Made by a program: the position numbers and the translations under genes | Assembly (NCBI GenBank): GCA_023443925.1 | Contig: JAEZSL010000028.1 | Span: 1 to 15,694 of the forward strand | Reading direction: 5' to 3' | Source of the DNA: Bacillota bacterium | GTDB lineage: Bacteria; Bacillota_A; Clostridia; Lachnospirales; Lachnospiraceae | DNA length: 15,694 nt | Notes under the pieces: generated by a model | Told to the model about the DNA's origin: nothing | The model's input: the letters and a program-made list of their open reading frames with translations, nothing else | Database searches by the model: none | In this document: piece by piece, positions 15,013-15,694 of the stretch | Position numbering within the stretch: position 1 is the stretch's first letter | How the letters are laid out: each line of letters opens with the position of its first letter

Positions 15013-15694
15013 TTAACCTTCCATCTTTTCCTTCATAAATAATGAAGTTAAAAATACAAATACATAAGCCTGAATGATTCCGTCAAATATATCAAAATAA
15101 AAACTGAATGGAATCGGGATTACTGCGGGAGCAACTATCTTAATTAGTTCCATTACAACGAATCCGCCCAGTATATTACCGAAAAGTCGCATGCATAAAG
15201 AAAGTGGCCTGATAAATATCTCCATTATGTTTATGGGTGCAAGTATCGCCATGGGCTCCGCAAAGCTCTTAAGATACTTCTTACCGCCTTTTTTATGAAT
15301 ACCGGAATATTCTATAATTATAATACTCATTAAAGCCAGGCCTGCTGTGACATTCAGATCTTTTGTCGGTGGTGTAAGTCCGACTAATCCCACCAGATTG
15401 GCAAATCCTAAATAAATCAGGACGGTAGACATATAAGGGACATACCGCTTTCCTTCCTCGCCAAGAATACCGTTAAAGATGCCCGTGATAAAACCTACAA
15501 ACGCTTCTACGTAAACCTGAGGACCGGTTGGGACAATCTTTAAGTTACGTACAAAAATCAATGTCAGAATCATAACGAAAGCCATAATACCCCAGGTCAC
15601 AACAACCGAGTTGGGGATCGGAATACCGCCGAATATGGGTACGACAAAACTTATCTTACTGTCCAGTTTGGATATCAGCTCTTCTGCTAAATCC
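15013..15694 (-). CDS. atpB: ATP synthase a subunit, N-terminal end cut by window edge
   Basis: Subunit a forms the ion half-channels beside the c-ring. The frame is open from the right edge to the stop at 15013, so about 227 codons are present. A GTG at 15600 is in frame but is internal: the 31 codons before it read as a normal a-subunit N-terminal region (for example VVPIFGGIPIPNSV). The family's key motif SLCMRLFGN holds the essential arginine opposite the c-ring carboxylate, and LTPPTKDLNVT is also typical. Several strongly hydrophobic helices are visible. It heads the visible operon; atpI or a promoter would lie beyond the edge. Confidence 0.95.
   Translation of the reverse strand, partial: DLAEELISKLDSKISFVVPIFGGIPIPNSVVVTWGIMAFVMILTLIFVRNLKIVPTGPQVYVEAFVGFITGIFNGILGEEGKRYVPYMSTVLIYLGFANLVGLVGLTPPTKDLNVTAGLALMSIIIIEYSGIHKKGGKKYLKSFAEPMAILAPINIMEIFIRPLSLCMRLFGNILGGFVVMELIKIVAPAVIPIPFSFYFDIFDGIIQAYVFVFLTSLFMKEKMEG

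Noticed and set aside
15013..15600. Start of atpB at the GTG at 15600
   Set aside because: The frame continues upstream to the window edge with a normal a-subunit N-terminal region, so this GTG is an internal valine codon.

Overview
The window looks like ordinary core chromosome of a low-GC Gram-positive anaerobe, most likely a Clostridia member close to Lachnospiraceae. The reasons are the short AT-rich spacers, the strong AGGAGG-type ribosome binding sites, the frequent TTG starts, a siroheme reductase typical of clostridia, and F-type ATP synthase proteins of clostridial style. This placement is an inference from sequence style; no marker gene fixes the genus. I see no tRNA, rRNA, CRISPR array, insertion sequence or prophage.

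Layout. Bases 1-2510 (minus strand) carry a polyphosphate operon: ppx (exopolyphosphatase, short form), then ppk (polyphosphate kinase), whose C-terminal end runs off the left edge. Its promoter carries four TTAACA-like hexamers at an exact 11-bp period, which resembles a PhoP/PhoB box. Bases 2529-4680 (minus) hold a DUF5662-type protein with an HD-like histidine/aspartate pattern and an amino-acid/polyamine/organocation (APC) permease. A 360-bp divergent spacer separates the permease from a MATE-family exporter on the plus strand (5041-6402). Bases 6413-9113 are a divergent pair: a siroheme/4Fe-4S nitrite or sulfite reductase (minus) and a LysR-type regulator (plus). A near-perfect 31-bp palindrome lies between them and is the probable LysR operator. 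A bidirectional terminator at 9139-9180 closes both lysR and the ATP synthase operon.

Bases 9192-15694 (minus) are the F1Fo ATP synthase operon in the order atpB (N-terminal end off the right edge), atpE, atpE, atpF, atpH, atpA, atpG, atpD, atpC. The unusual point is two tandem c-subunit genes. Their proteins differ only at residue 2, while their DNA differs in a strongly patchy way.

How the genes work together. The ATP synthase interconverts ATP and the ion gradient. Ppk and Ppx store and release phosphate as polyphosphate, apparently under phosphate control. The reductase and its LysR partner form a small sulfur or nitrogen assimilation unit. I found no clearly undescribed multi-gene system. 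The observations most worth a check are the patchwork atpE pair, the Pho-box-like promoter, the LysR dyad and the uncharacterised HD-like protein.
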